A stretch of 64,000 nt of DNA, from the NCBI GenBank assembly GCA_012932295.1, contig JAAONU010000001.1:35681449-35745448 (forward strand), in the 5' to 3' direction. The notes under the pieces are model-generated. The model did no database searches and was not told the DNA's origin. It saw only the letters and a list, made by a program, of their open reading frames with translations. This stretch comes from Cyclina sinensis (Eukaryota; Mollusca; Bivalvia; Venerida; Veneridae). Positions 39,921 to 51,260 of the stretch are shown here, piece after piece (position 1 is the stretch's first letter; each line of letters starts with the position of its first letter). The translations under genes and the position numbers were made by a program.

Positions 39921-40120
39921 GGAGCGCATTGAATGTCTTAATAAAAACTATTTTTATGTTTATTTTCTTCATAATTAGTCACGCTCAAGTTATGTGATGT
40001 CAAATACATCTCTTGTTCGGTTATTCGTTCATATTGTTCAGTTGCAAGCGCTTTTTATGTTCTTTGTTATCAGATGATTATGGTCAGTTAATTAGAATTA
40101 TGTTGTGTTAATATGTAAAT

Positions 40121-40152
40121 CGTCGGCTCCCTGCAAAAATGTCGTAAATCGG
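40121..40152. repeat. left terminal inverted repeat of the DNA transposon
   Basis: Starts CGTCGGCTCC and runs to GTCGTAAATCGG. It pairs with the right end at 45220-45251. Confidence 0.85.
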
Positions 40153-41323
40153 TTTTGGCACTAAAATGGATTTTGCAGTTTTCACGGTGATGATGAAAGC
40201 CCGCTTTCCATGAGAAAACTTCTAACCTCCTATCCAATTAGGTGCAAAAGTTATAACCATGTGACGATTGGTGTGATTTTTTTGGGTGACATATCTTTCC
40301 GTGGAAAAAGTCGTATCTCGATATAAACACCAGTGCGGAATTTGCATTATTGTAATTTCAATTTATTTTGGAATTATAGTTAATGTAAGTATATTTAAGA
40401 TGTATTGTATGTAAAAAATGAAACAAACTAATAATGTGCTGAGGCATATAATCAAAAATATGCTAAAACTCATAAATAAACAAATGACCTGTACATTTTT
40501 TTCGTTGTGTGTTACATTTAGCGCTTGTAATTTTGATTTTGCATTTTTTATCTGTTTTGTATCATCATATAATAAATTCTTTTACGCCTGACACTAATAC
40601 GAACGTAGAAAATAGCCAATCTAGTATAAAATAATGTAAATGGAAAATTTCTAATCTCTCCTGATCTACAAAAACTGAGATACGACCTTTTCGCACATTG
40701 ACAATATGTGACTGGAAGGTTGACCGCTTAATATATTTCGTTTTCTGGTGACATTTTGAGACCTCGAAAGGGTATGTATTCAACTATCTCTCCGTGCGTT
40801 CGTTGGGTCACCACTACAGGTTTTACGTTCTTGATTATCGAAAAACCATTAACTAATGCGCTAAAATTGATTGAACAATTTCACTTCTCAAGTCACATAG
40901 ATCTACTCCTCTTCAAAATCTTGGGTAACTCATGCCCCATTTCCGACAAAAATATTAACTACATGTATTATAATTATGATTTGGCCAGATTTGTGACGAG
41001 GTCGGCTGCGCACTTGGAAAAGTGGAGATCCTTAGTTGCTCATCTAAATGCCAGTGCGTTAACAGGCATTAGCGTTAAATAAAAAAACTGTTATTAACGC
41101 AACACTGCGACTTGAAATACACTGCTCAGGTCCCGTAACTCCATTCAAACATTTCATAAATAATGTCCCCTTTTCATCTAGAATATTTCCGTTAATTTTT
41201 TGCATAAAGGTGTATTGGCAAAGTGCTTCCGTTGTATTTCAGGATCAATAATATCGCTATAGTTACAGGTCTTGTACTTAATATATTTTTTTTCTTTTTC
41301 AGGTACATGCATGGAAGGTTCCA
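40153..41323. promoter_or_regulatory. transposon 5' region with subterminal repeats and a splice acceptor
   Basis: No ORF resembling a known protein. GTCGTATCTCGA at 40310-40321 and its inverted form CTGAGATACGACC at 40675-40687 match words at the other end. TTTTTTTCTTTTTCAG ends at about 41,303, a good acceptor ahead of the F-box start codon, so a 5' non-coding exon is likely upstream. Confidence 0.6.
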
Positions 41324-42091
41324 ATGGCCGGACTGGGCGACCTACCCAAGGTCGTTCTAGTGCAAATATTTAGATCGTTTGATCTGCATGAATTAGTTAA
41401 AAGAGTAGCATTAACAAACAAAAAAATTCATCAAATAGCGCATCGGAATTCTACTTTTTGGAGGCATTTGTCTGTGGACTATCAACTTGAACTGTCTATA
41501 ATAGATCTACGCAGAATTCTGAAGCATTTGGTTGCATTCTTAGAATTTCTCATTCCATGTGCAACACTACATTTTAGTTACGCTGATATAGACTTTCTGT
41601 TTGTTAAGGAACTTTGTAATGCCACTCGTCTGTATTGGCTGGATCTCACTGAGTGTAGACTGTCAACTTTGTGTTGTCTTCCGTTTCTGACAAACATTGA
41701 AATACTTAATCTATCGGAATGTAGAAATTTGGTGAGTGAAGACTCTGAAGTGATTTCATCTTCGCATAAATTGGACCATCTGTATCTGTCCTTCGCAAAC
41801 ATTACCCTCGAAGTAATTGTGAGGATATGTGAACCCATGACATTAACAGTTCTGGATACATCGGGCATCCCTGTAAATATTCAACATTCTTCCAGAATAC
41901 TAAAACTAGAGTTGTTGTTTTTTCACTTAACACTGGAGACTCGAGAGGATGAAATTTGGCTAAAGGGATTTGCAACAAGACATTACAAAAATTGTCTTTA
42001 CATATTTATAGAAAATAATGCTTCTAGGGGAAAAATCCTGGTTAAACTGGCCTTGAAAACACAATCAGACTTTTTATCAGGCACTGAATAA
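41324..42091 (+). CDS. F-box/leucine-rich-repeat-like protein inside the transposon
   Basis: Open frame of 255 codons starting MAGLGDLPKVVLVQIFRSFD. Residues 5-48 match an F-box (LP..+L..IF..+DL.EL......N....A.....FW), the Skp1-binding motif of SCF ubiquitin ligases. Residues about 85-180 contain LRR-like strands (LYWLDLTECRLSTLCCLPFL, IEILNLSECRNL, LDHLYLSFANITLEVI). The TAA at 42,089 is followed by an uninterrupted same-frame stretch into the transposase N-terminus. The ancestral protein may therefore have been one F-box-LRR-transposase fusion that gained a stop here, or two ORFs. Substrate recognition by the LRR part is inferred only. Confidence 0.78.
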   Translation: MAGLGDLPKVVLVQIFRSFDLHELVKRVALTNKKIHQIAHRNSTFWRHLSVDYQLELSIIDLRRILKHLVAFLEFLIPCATLHFSYADIDFLFVKELCNATRLYWLDLTECRLSTLCCLPFLTNIEILNLSECRNLVSEDSEVISSSHKLDHLYLSFANITLEVIVRICEPMTLTVLDTSGIPVNIQHSSRILKLELLFFHLTLETREDEIWLKGFATRHYKNCLYIFIENNASRGKILVKLALKTQSDFLSGTE

Positions 42092-44212
42092 TCCACATCA
42101 GGGAGTAGAAGTTTTATTATACAGGGAAAAGAAATAAAGGAACACCCATCCGCAAGCTCCGAACAAGATCGATCAAATGAAATTGCAGAAGTAACTTCTG
42201 ATAAGATTATAACCAGGACAGATCCTCTTCCTACTGAGACTAGCCTTTATAATGATGATAAACAATTCATCGCAAACAAAGTTGATATTAATAACAACGA
42301 AGACTTGTGCGATAGTGATGGACGTTCTGATATATCCGTAGACTATGATAACGATATGTGGGACCCAGAATGGAAGCCCCCGGAATCTCAAAGTTCTGAC
42401 ACTGATGATTACAACATTGATAACAATGAAATCGAACACGAAGAAGTGATAGACGTTGTTGCTACTGAAAATAAATGTTCAAAACGAAAACAAGAAGTGA
42501 AGGCACATTTCATGAAAGAAATTCAGAAAAAGAAACGAATGAGAGGTGAGCAGTATTTAGGAGTGGTGAAAAATAAAGATTCGTGGGCAAAATCTTACTG
42601 TGCTGAACGTGCTGAAAAACTCTCTATGTCCAAGGAATTGTGCGAAAAAGTGTAACAAAACCAGCAATACGATACAATGTCCAAAAATAGAAGATGAAGA
42701 CAGAATGATGATTTTCGAATAGTTCTGGAAGAATATGGATTAGAAAGAGAAAAAGCTATACGTGATACACCACGTTGAAAAGACTGACGTCAAAGAAAGA
42801 TCCACAGATAACCCTAATGTTAGTAGAAGAAACTTTTCTTATAGATATTATTTGACAAAATCAACCAAAAGGATCCCTGTTTGTAAGAGTATGTTTACAA
42901 CAACATTAGGTATAGGAGAAAGACTGATATATAACTGGCTACACGATTCCGATAGTGGCATTCCAAACAGTGGGAAAAAAGATTATCGGTGTGTTAAAGA
43001 AGAATTTTAGAAGCGTGAAGGATCAGCCAGAGATTTCCTTACGAAAATTCCAAAAGTCGATTCACACTACTGTAGGGCTTCGACAAAGAAAAAGTACTTA
43101 GAACCATTATTTGAAAGTAAGAATCATGTGTATCGTGAGTATACAAGTGTTATGGCAAGCGAAGGGAAAATATCTTACAATAAAACAGGATTTTTTGAAA
43201 TGTTCGAACACATGAACTTATCTTTATGGCAACCAAAGAAAGACTTATGTGACAAGTGTTGCGAACACAAAGCCGGGAACCTTGACGATGAAGCGTATCA
43301 GCATCATATAAAGATGACAGATGAAGCCAGAAAGAGCAAGGATTCAGATAAGGAAAGGGCTACAAATGATGGAAGTGTTAAAGTGCTGTACATGGATTTA
43401 CAGAGTTTGAAGATTTGCCCGCGTCTAGAAGCTAGTAGTCTTTACAATAAAATGAAGCTTTCGTGTCATAATTTTACTTTATATGATCTAATTACCCGAA
43501 GCTAAGAACTATTTTTGGCACGAAGGCGAAGGCGAAATGAATGCAAACATCTTTGCTACATGTGTAATAGATTACCTGGATAATATTGACCTTACAAACA
43601 TTAAGGAAATAATTATAAAAAGGGACGGCTGTACCTACTAAAATCAGAATACGACAATAGCAAATGCCTTGGTGCTTTGGGCAGCTAGGAGAAACGTTTT
43701 AATATACCAAAAGTACCTTGAAAGAGGTCACACACAAATAGAGTGTGACAATGTTCACTCGTGTATTGAACGTAAAATAAGGAAACAGGCCATTTACGTT
43801 CCGCAAATGTATCTTGACAACATATTAACCGCGTGTCGCAAAACGCCCTACAAGGTACACTATATGGATCATACTTTCTTCAAAAGTTTCGATGAACTAG
43901 GTTATTATCCATCAATACGACCCGGCACTAGAGTCGGATCAGCAACGGTGACTGACATTAGAGTATTGAAATATTTGCCCGAAGGCAGAATTCAGTAAGT
44001 TAAAATACGATGATACAGAATTCATGGAGATTCCTAAACCTAGAAGTGTTAGATCACGGACGGTTGCGGTTTCTGACACGGGACCTGTACGCAGTCTTTA
44101 TAACAGCAGCCTACCAATTAAGAAAGCAAAATATCTCCACTTGATGCAGTTAAAGTCCGTAGTACCAAAGGATTATCATAGTTTTTATGACAATCTTTCG
44201 CACGTAACATAA
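42092..44212 (+). pseudogene. DDE-like transposase of an uncharacterised multi-copy family, decayed
   Basis: Homology-like blocks follow in colinear order but in changing frames. They are an acidic leader (DMWDPEWKPPESQSSDTDD), VSRRNFSYRYYLTKSTKRIP, SMFTTTLGIGERLIYNWL, KVDSHYCRASTKKKYLEPLF, KKDLCDKCCEHKAGN, KVLYMDLQSLKICPRLEASS, FWHEGEGEMNANIFATCVID, RDGCTY, YLERGHTQIECDNVHSCIER, SIRPGTRVGSATVTDIRVLK and a terminal FYDNLSHVT. Candidate catalytic residues are Asp in LYMDLQ, Asp in RDGCTY and Glu in GHTQIE. Lesions are stops near 42,653, 43,008 and 43,639, and frame changes near 42,700, 43,500 and 43,996. The family is one I know as widespread in animal genomes without a settled name. Confidence 0.75.
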
Positions 44213-45219
44213 ATATAATAACCAAGTTATTTACATGTAACAGTGAAAAAACTGCATATTCATGATTAAGTTACATTTTTGATATTTACTACGGTATCAT
44301 GTTTTCGCTATCGACCATACAGACACGCAACAATTTTGCGGCCAATTTAAGAATATTAAAAGTAAAAGTTTTTAATTTCAATTTGTTAGGCTTCTGTCTG
44401 AAAAAGTGAAAATCAGGAAAGTCGGCGACAGAAACAGGATCCTGTTTCATGAATATCAAAACATAATACGGATATGTAACAGTAAACTCGCTATACGGAC
44501 AGTCAAAACTTGATGTTTGTTGAGTTACAAGTTACTTTTTTATGTTTTACCTATTTCATTTAATTTCAAAGTCTTAAAGGGGCTTGGTTCACGTACACGT
44601 AAGCGCGCAAATTGTTTTCCACCAGGTGATTTCCCTCGATTTCTCGTTTAGTTAAGAAGCTTTTTTCCGCTCATATGATAAAATGGCTTGTATATTTTCT
44701 CCTTTTATCTGGCCTAAGACGTATCTTTGCAAAGAGAAAACGGGTATTTTGTTAAGTCACAAGATGCTTTTCTTTAACGTGGTCACTCGATCCCAGACAC
44801 CTGTTTTCAGTACATGAATGATGACATAAGAAATGTCAAAATAAAGTTTTTATTGTGTTATTATACTTTTATATTTTAATACTCTTCTTCTAAAAAAAAA
44901 GAGATATATGTGCATTTTAATAGCCAGTATGATGATCCCTCTTTTGTGGAAAAATACGTAACTCGATGGTATGCTTCAATTATAACCTCTTCGAAAATGT
45001 CGCATCTCGGGTATCTCAGAATATCGGGTGAATAGTGCAAGAAGTTTCTGAGAACATGTTGTATCTCGAACTGTTGTTAGACAAAGCATATTAAAGTAAT
45101 TTCCAGCATATTATTATTATGACATTGTGTTACAGAAGCTTCCTTGTCAATTATTTCCTAGTTTCAGCAGTTTTAAAAAAAGTTAAGTTTTTTTTGCTCT
45201 TCCTGAAAAGTTACGATTT
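44213..45219. promoter_or_regulatory. transposon 3' region with subterminal repeats
   Basis: No gene. TACGTAACTCGA at about 44,955, TGTCGCATCTCGG at 44,998 and GTTGTATCTCGAA at 45,058 echo the left-end words. A stretch from 44,560 (AAAGGGGCTTGGTTCACG) looks like a nested dispersed repeat. Confidence 0.55.
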
Positions 45220-45251
45220 TCGAGTTACGACAGTTTCGCATGGAGCCGACG
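45220..45251. repeat. right terminal inverted repeat of the DNA transposon
   Basis: Ends GGAGCCGACG followed by the AAAT target duplication. Inverted match to 40121-40152. Confidence 0.85.
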
Positions 45252-45255
45252 AAAT

Positions 45256-45690
45256 ATGATTATGGATTACAAGAGAGTTATGTTAGATTATTTCAGACTT
45301 ATCTTGGTTCATTACTTTAAATGTTTCGAAAAAAAGAAACAACAACATATGAACATTGAGTCATTATAAAAACTGCTAACACCACAATGCACTGTTCTTT
45401 AACGTAAGAGAGTGGAGACGATCCATAAAATGTATGCTCAGACTGTGCTATTGAGATCTATTAAAAAAGTATATAATCTAGCAATCATAGACAACTGATA
45501 TAACTTTTGTATTTTTGAGAAAAGAGTGCCTGTGATATATGTTCTGTGCGGAAAGGTCTCCTTAAAAATATATAAACAAATATGTGTGAAACAAAATTTA
45601 AATAAACAAGAAATGTTTGTAAACATACATGCCCCCAGCAGCACCTAATTGCTTGAGGTTGGGCCAAAGCATTCTCTTGTTTTTGATCAA
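45256..45690. other. intergenic DNA, no gene seen
   Basis: AT-rich; short open frames look random. Confidence 0.5.
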
Positions 45691-45699
45691 AAACCGTTT

Positions 45700-46020
45700 T
45701 TAGGATAAAGGTCTCTGTGGCCTTAACCTTCAACCTAATGACCTCAAAAATTTGGTGACCCTATGTCAAAGCATTGTCTAGTTATTTATCGGAACCCGTT
45801 TTTAAGGGTGAAATGTCTCTGTGATCTTGACCTTTGACCTAATGACCTCAAAATCAATAGGGGTCATCTACAGGTGATTGCCAACCAGCATATTAAGTTT
45901 GGTGAACCTAGGCCAAAGCGTTTTCTAGTTATTTATCGGAAACGAAGTATCTACCGACGGACGGAGCGACCGACCGACATTTGCAAAACTATATGCCCCC
46001 TCATCTTCATTGGGGGCATT
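45700..46020. repeat. dispersed repeat with TGACCTTTGACC-type units, copy 2
   Basis: Two to three units contain GATCTTGACCTTTGACCT, AATGACCTCAAAAT, CAATAGGGGTCAT and AAAGCGTTTTCTAGTTATTT. It ends with CCGACGGACGGAGCGACCGA and GCAAAACTATATGCCCCC, then TTGGGGGCATTATAA. The CCCCC.../...GGGGGC end can form a hairpin. Same family as 26.44-27.08 kb. Confidence 0.8.
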
Positions 46021-46579
46021 ATAAGTTCAGTTTTTAGCCCCAACAATAATAACTAGTACACAAAGAACATTTGTAAAGTAAAATATAAAAATTATGAGGA
46101 AATATAAGGAAACCATATTTTAAGAGGTTAAGGTGCACATTTTCAACTACATTTATCTGCATTTCGTTTTTGCTTATATCTGAAATAGATTGTTTCCTAG
46201 AAGTCAATAAATCATAAAAAGTTATAAAAGAATAACAAAACAATATAATACCCGACAACGCCAAGCTGTAAAATAAAAGCCAAAGCGAACAAAAAAGAAC
46301 TTTGCATTTTGAAGTAATCCGTTTTGAAAAGACGAAATTGGGCGTCTCGCATGACCTGAGCCTCGTTTTAAAAAATCCAGTCATAAACTTAAATATTTAG
46401 CAGGTGGTTTAGCAAGCGCAAAATCTACCGTGCACAATTATTAACATTATTTCAAGCTTCTGTTTTAATAAGTTTTCTGTCTTTCATTTCGTACTCTGTT
46501 TTAACACCTACTTAATTCAGAGATCTTGCATATCATTCATTACTGGATAATGTGAATATATCATACATATCTGCACACG

Positions 46580-47430
46580 TGCAAAATACTATTCGACATT
46601 CGAAACAGGCGAAGCTTTAAATGTTGTTCCAGCACGACAACAGAAATACGATATTAGAATTCTGAATCATTTGCTTTCTTTGAATGTATGCTAGCACGAC
46701 ATTCGACATTTGAAAAACTTAAAGTTTCGTATGTTGTGCCAGCACGACATTCGACAGGCAACATTCGAACTTTAAATCGTTTGGTTTTTGTAATGTTGTG
46801 CTAGCACGACATTCGACATTCGGAAAACATGAAATCTGAATGGTGTGCAAGCATGGATATTAAACAACAATATTCGAACTTTGAATTGTTTCTTTGAATG
46901 ACGTGCTACCACGAAATTCGACATTCGAAAAATGTGAATTTCAGTGTTTTGCCAGCACAAAATTCGACATTCGATACTCGAAAAATTTAAATGTTGTACC
47001 AGCACGACAAACGACATTCGATTTTGAATCATTTGATTTTTGTTTTAATGTTGTGCTAGCACTACATTCGACATTTCAAAAAAGTGAATTTTGATATCAT
47101 GCAAAATGATTTAAAATTCAAATATCGTAGGTCAAATGTCATGCTGACACAAAGTTCAAATTTCACGAGTTTCGAATGTCAAATTCAAAACAAATGATTT
47201 TAAATTTGAATGTCGCATATTTAATGCCGTGCTAAGACAATATTCAAATTTCACGTGTTGCGAATGTCGAATGTCGTGCTAGCACAACATTAAAAGAAAA
47301 CCAATGATTCAAAATTCCAATGCCATATGTCAAATGTCGTCATGAGTTTCGAATGTCAATGTCGTGTTAGCACAACATTGGATTTTTGCCAAAATCGAAA
47401 GTCTTACGTATTTCGGCAAGTGTAGAATGT
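46580..47430. repeat. palindromic minisatellite built on GTGCTAGCAC and TTCGACATTCGAA
   Basis: Units of about 75-90 bases contain TGTTGTGCTAGCACGACATT, in which GTGCTAGCAC is a perfect palindrome, plus TCGACATTCGAAA. In the first half (to about 47,090) CACGACATTCGACATTCG is read on the plus strand. In the second half the complement (CGAATGTCGAATGTCGTGC) is. The whole array therefore forms a long imperfect inverted repeat. No coding. Confidence 0.8.
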
Positions 47431-47826
47431 CGTTTAGCTAACTTCACACACATGTATGTATGAAAGAAAAGGGTAATTTCTTCTTTTTTTTTGGTTCAAA
47501 AGTTATGAATCGAAACAGAAAATAAAAATGTTGCTGTGACTAATTCTAATATCGCGCTTTACACTTCAACGCAAATAAGTATAGGTTAGTGTTTAATAAT
47601 ACACATTATCGCATGACCGCCGCAGTTTTTGTTTGAAAATAGGCGTTCTCTAAATTCCGGTAAAAGAACACGTTTATGTGCTCTAAATGAGGTATCGGTA
47701 CACTTTCTCGCGCATGCCCAGTTTATCATTTTATCATGAACGTGAATGGTGCATTTTCCCAGGAGTTCACAGTTACTTTGGCTTGAAAACAGCAGAGGTA
47801 CCTAATGGGGGTATAGACCTAAAAAT
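47431..47826. other. intergenic DNA, no gene seen
   Basis: No feature recognised. Confidence 0.5.
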
Positions 47827-48337
47827 AGGAGAGATCGTGTTTGCAAACATTGCGTAATCTTTTCAACTGAAAAGACACAAGTCGGGCGGCCGATAGGCCG
47901 TATTTTTATAATATCGGTAGTGTTTTTCTAAGGGTCATAACTTTGCTTATATTAACAGATTTATAAAAGTTATGTATCAATAAAAAGGTAATTAATAAAA
48001 CAATTTATTCATTAACATATATTTTATTTATAAATTGAAATGAACGAACAATGAAAACTTAACTAACACTTTTTTTTCTAAATAGTTTTCAACCTTCTGG
48101 CCTACGATAATTAAATGTCACTAAAATGGATTTTCAATTTTAACTTATATTTTAATATAAAAATTTGAAAATTGTTAGTTATTCAGAACCATTTAAATTC
48201 TGAAATTCCATAAAAGAGCAAAAAAGTTATGAAAGTTTGAAAATTCCTGTCCTGTACACAACCATTGTTGATGTTATTGTTTTTGCCCACCAGACATAGT
48301 ATCTGATTTGCCGTGTTACGTCACAGCGATCTCTCCT
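47827..48337. repeat. possible MITE bounded by AGGAGAGATCG inverted repeats
   Basis: AGGAGAGATCG at 47827-47837 is matched by CGATCTCTCCT at 48327-48337, framing about 510 bases of AT-rich DNA. No clear target duplication. Confidence 0.4.
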
Positions 48338-50104
48338 GTATGTTTTAACAAGGAAAATTCAAATGGACTTGAGTCCATTTGAGTGTACGCGTACGGTTTT
48401 ATTATTGTATGTTAAGGAATCTTAATTTACAGCACTCTATTTTGTTTGCCGATGCAAATAAAAGAAATTTAATACATATCTTTAAAATGAAGACCTGTCT
48501 GTTCAGACATATAACTAAGGTAATGCACTTTTTTTGAAGAAAAACAACAACATATTTGTTCAACCTTTTATTTACATATATCTCTTGATGTTAATGGTGA
48601 TAATTATGATACTGAAACTTTGTTTGTTTTGTTAAGTAATTAAATAACATGAATTTCATGGAATAACATGCTTGAACAGAATAACAATTATGCTTGAAAA
48701 GAATAACAAATATACTTGTAATGGACTGTTGAACTCCTTTACTTTCTTTCTTTTTTTGTATATGTTATTTGTTCATGTTCATGCGCACTGTAATACTGTG
48801 TATATTGTTATTTTCCACTGTTCATTAGCCAAAGGCATTTGTAATGCCGAATTTGCTAATAAAATTTTGTTGTTGTTGTTGTAATATCAATGATGATAAT
48901 AAACTATGACCATGCCTTGATTACTTTGATATAATTCAACATAAAGACCAGGTGAGACAGTCACTGTCGTAACAAAGTACGACCGGGAACCAGACAGAAT
49001 TTTTAACTTAAGACAACTTTTTTCTTCATGAGTACGAATTCTATTATTTGAAAACACTAAACATAAACATTGTATCATTTAACATCATTTGCAGGCTCTT
49101 TGAATTCATATTTTGAAAATATAAGCAGATTTTGAATTTTTGCTTTTAAAAAAGAAAACTAAACTAAATTATACCTGTCGTTTCAGCATTTTTCTAGCAG
49201 CTTAGATGCATTAAGTTTAATCATTTACAAACAAAAATGTAAACAGTTTTGACAATTATTTTTTAAATATGTAAAAATATGAGTTTACAGACCTTTTAAA
49301 TGATATAAAATATTGGACTCTTTGATGAACAATGACTTTGTAACTGTCATTACAAAATTACTATGTTTTGCATTTTCATTAACCGCCATTTTTTGCAAGC
49401 CTTCAGCCAGTTACCTGTATCTCTTATCAGTTACTTGTTACTATTAATAGATTTCAAAACAAAAACATTCAATGTTCCTACACAATATTACCAGACGGTC
49501 AGGTGATTCTCTCCGAGGATTTCCGGAATAACACAACTTCGCAAATTGATTCAACAGGTAACACATCGTAAAAATACGTAATGCTTCGGCAAAAATCGGA
49601 TCTTCTAACAGCTAATCAAAACATAGAATAACATAATATTGGATAACACTAACCCCGCTCCAATTGTACATGTAGGAATATAATACTGGCAATTTTTCGT
49701 ACAGAAAAAAATATAGTAAATCACGAAACATCGTCCATCTTCAAAGAAAAGCTGTGATGGTCATGCGATAAATCAGTTATAGAATATTATCGAGGACTTT
49801 ACCGGCTGGTATTAGCGAATGGGGCGACAACAAGGGTCAATCATAGGAAATTAATCGAGACGGATTATTAAACATTAACATATACTTAGCAGAAATTTGA
49901 AAAAAATACTGCAATGTGATTGGACAAAAAATAATGTTGATCATTAAGTTTGTCAGAATCAGTTTTGATAAACGTTTAATGCATACTCAATCTAAAAAAG
50001 CGTTGTAATGTATGCGATGCAATCTGTTACGAAACAATACACTCATAAACTAGATGGAGGCTATCACTATTGGGAACACATGAAATGATATAAACTAACC
50101 TGGT
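48338..50104. other. intergenic DNA, no gene seen
   Basis: AT-rich with a short (GTT)n tract near 48,870. A minus-strand open stretch at 48.89-49.08 kb has no recognisable motif and is not called. Confidence 0.5.
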
Positions 50105-50108
50105 TTAA

Positions 50109-50548
50109 AGCGACTGACTCACAGACGATGAAAAAAAAAAAGAAAATATTTTTACACCTTGAAATTCTTGCTTTAATTGTGAAAAACATGTTTAAATTAA
50201 GTTTCTGACTCATTTTTTGTTACCGAAAAGGATCAAAATAAAAGTAATACAAACCTTTATCGGTAAAAAAATTACCTCTTTTGTCACGGGGTGGATACTT
50301 TAGTTATAATATTAATTTTAAACACCGCTAAATATCTCGTCTTTGTGGCTCAGTGGTGTAAATCGTTGCTGTATATGAGACTGACCAAAAGGTCATGGGT
50401 TCGAAACCTGGTAAAAATTAAAACTTTTTTTTCCAGTTTTCAAGGTGTATAGAAGCATAATATTATGATTTTATTTCATAGTATATCAACTTCTCTAAAA
50501 TTTTGAAAAAAGTAAAAAAAATCAGCTTAATTCTGTGAGTGAGTCGCT
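50109..50548. mobile_element. MITE with TTAA target duplication, piggyBac-like
   Basis: Left end AGCGACTGACTCACAGA, right end (reverse-complemented) AGCGACTCACTCACAGA: 16 of 17 bases match. TTAA stands at 50105-50108 and 50549-50552. The 440-bp interior has no transposase but includes a tRNA-like sequence with both pol III boxes. Confidence 0.8.
50341..50413 (+). repeat. tRNA-like sequence inside the MITE
   Basis: Box A GTGGCTCAGTGGT at 50345 and box B GGGTTCGAAACC at 50397 fit the pol III consensus very well, with tRNA-like spacing. The flanks do not form a clear acceptor stem, so it is a tRNA-derived sequence rather than a confident tRNA gene. Confidence 0.55.
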
Positions 50549-50559
50549 TTAACAAATTT

Positions 50560-51260
50560 TTAATGATATAGCAAATATACATGAATTGCCATAACATTTT
50601 GCTGACTTCATTCTAAATTTAAATAATGATATTTAGATGAAACATAAATAGATTAAATAAAACATCAGGGGATTTCATGAAACGTCCTTTCAAATTAATT
50701 GACTATCAGTCTCTATCTATATTTGAGTTTATTTATCGTCGGTACCGATTCCCCATATGATCGACGTCTCCTGCAGAGATAAGTTATTCCATTTTTGGGG
50801 GATAGTGCAAGATACAGAAATCATCTCATTCCAGAGACACCACTGGTTCTTTTCATGCTCAGTGAGCAGCACTGATACGTGGGACCTTGGTTAAACATCT
50901 CATCCGAAAGACAATTAGTATTGTTAGTGGAGGCCAGGGGGTTCGATCGTAGGACCCCTGGGTTACCAGTTCAGCGCGTTATAACTGGACCACTGATCCG
51001 CTCAATGTTGACTACCAGGAAAAAATTCAAAGAAGCTTTTATACACAATAATCATTTTACTCAAAATACCTGAACACAAAGAATAACCGAGTCATTGCAT
51101 GTTGACTTATCGGAAAACAACATTTTGGTGACTACATTCTAAATTTAAAGAACAGTAGTAATTAAATGAAATATAAATAGCATTAGTAAAACATCGGGGG
51201 ATTTCATGAAGAGTACTTTCACACTTTATAAACATTCTGATTCGTTCACTGAAAACTGCA
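50560..51260. repeat. ~480-bp-spaced duplicated segment, third copy near 63.0 kb
   Basis: The segment running through TTTAAAT...ATGAAA.ATAAATAG, TAAAACATC.GGGGATTTC and ATGAA..GT.CTTTCA occurs at about 50,590-50,700 and 51,120-51,220, and again at 62,980-63,040. It has no coding signal and is a dispersed repeat of unknown type. Confidence 0.6.

Larger units (their letters stand above)
40121..45251 (+). mobile_element. DNA transposon with 32-bp TIRs and 4-bp TSD, carrying an F-box ORF
   Basis: A 5,131-bp element. Left end CGTCGGCTCCCTGC..., right end (reverse-complemented) CGTCGGCTCCATGC...; the first 32 bases match at about 27 positions. AAAT flanks both sides (40117-40120 and 45252-45255). 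Several GTCGTATCTCGA-like subterminal repeats lie at both ends. Inside are an F-box/LRR-like ORF and a multi-lesion DDE-like transposase in the same orientation. A 4-bp TSD with a DDE transposase suggests a Sola-like superfamily, but that name is tentative. Confidence 0.83.

Noticed and set aside
40756..41082. 108-codon open frame upstream of the F-box ORF
   Set aside because: No recognisable motif, and it overlaps the subterminal region of the transposon; probably chance.
48887..49078. Minus-strand open frame of 63 codons that looked exon-like
   Set aside because: No convincing splice sites or domain pattern, and no similarity to neighbouring genes.
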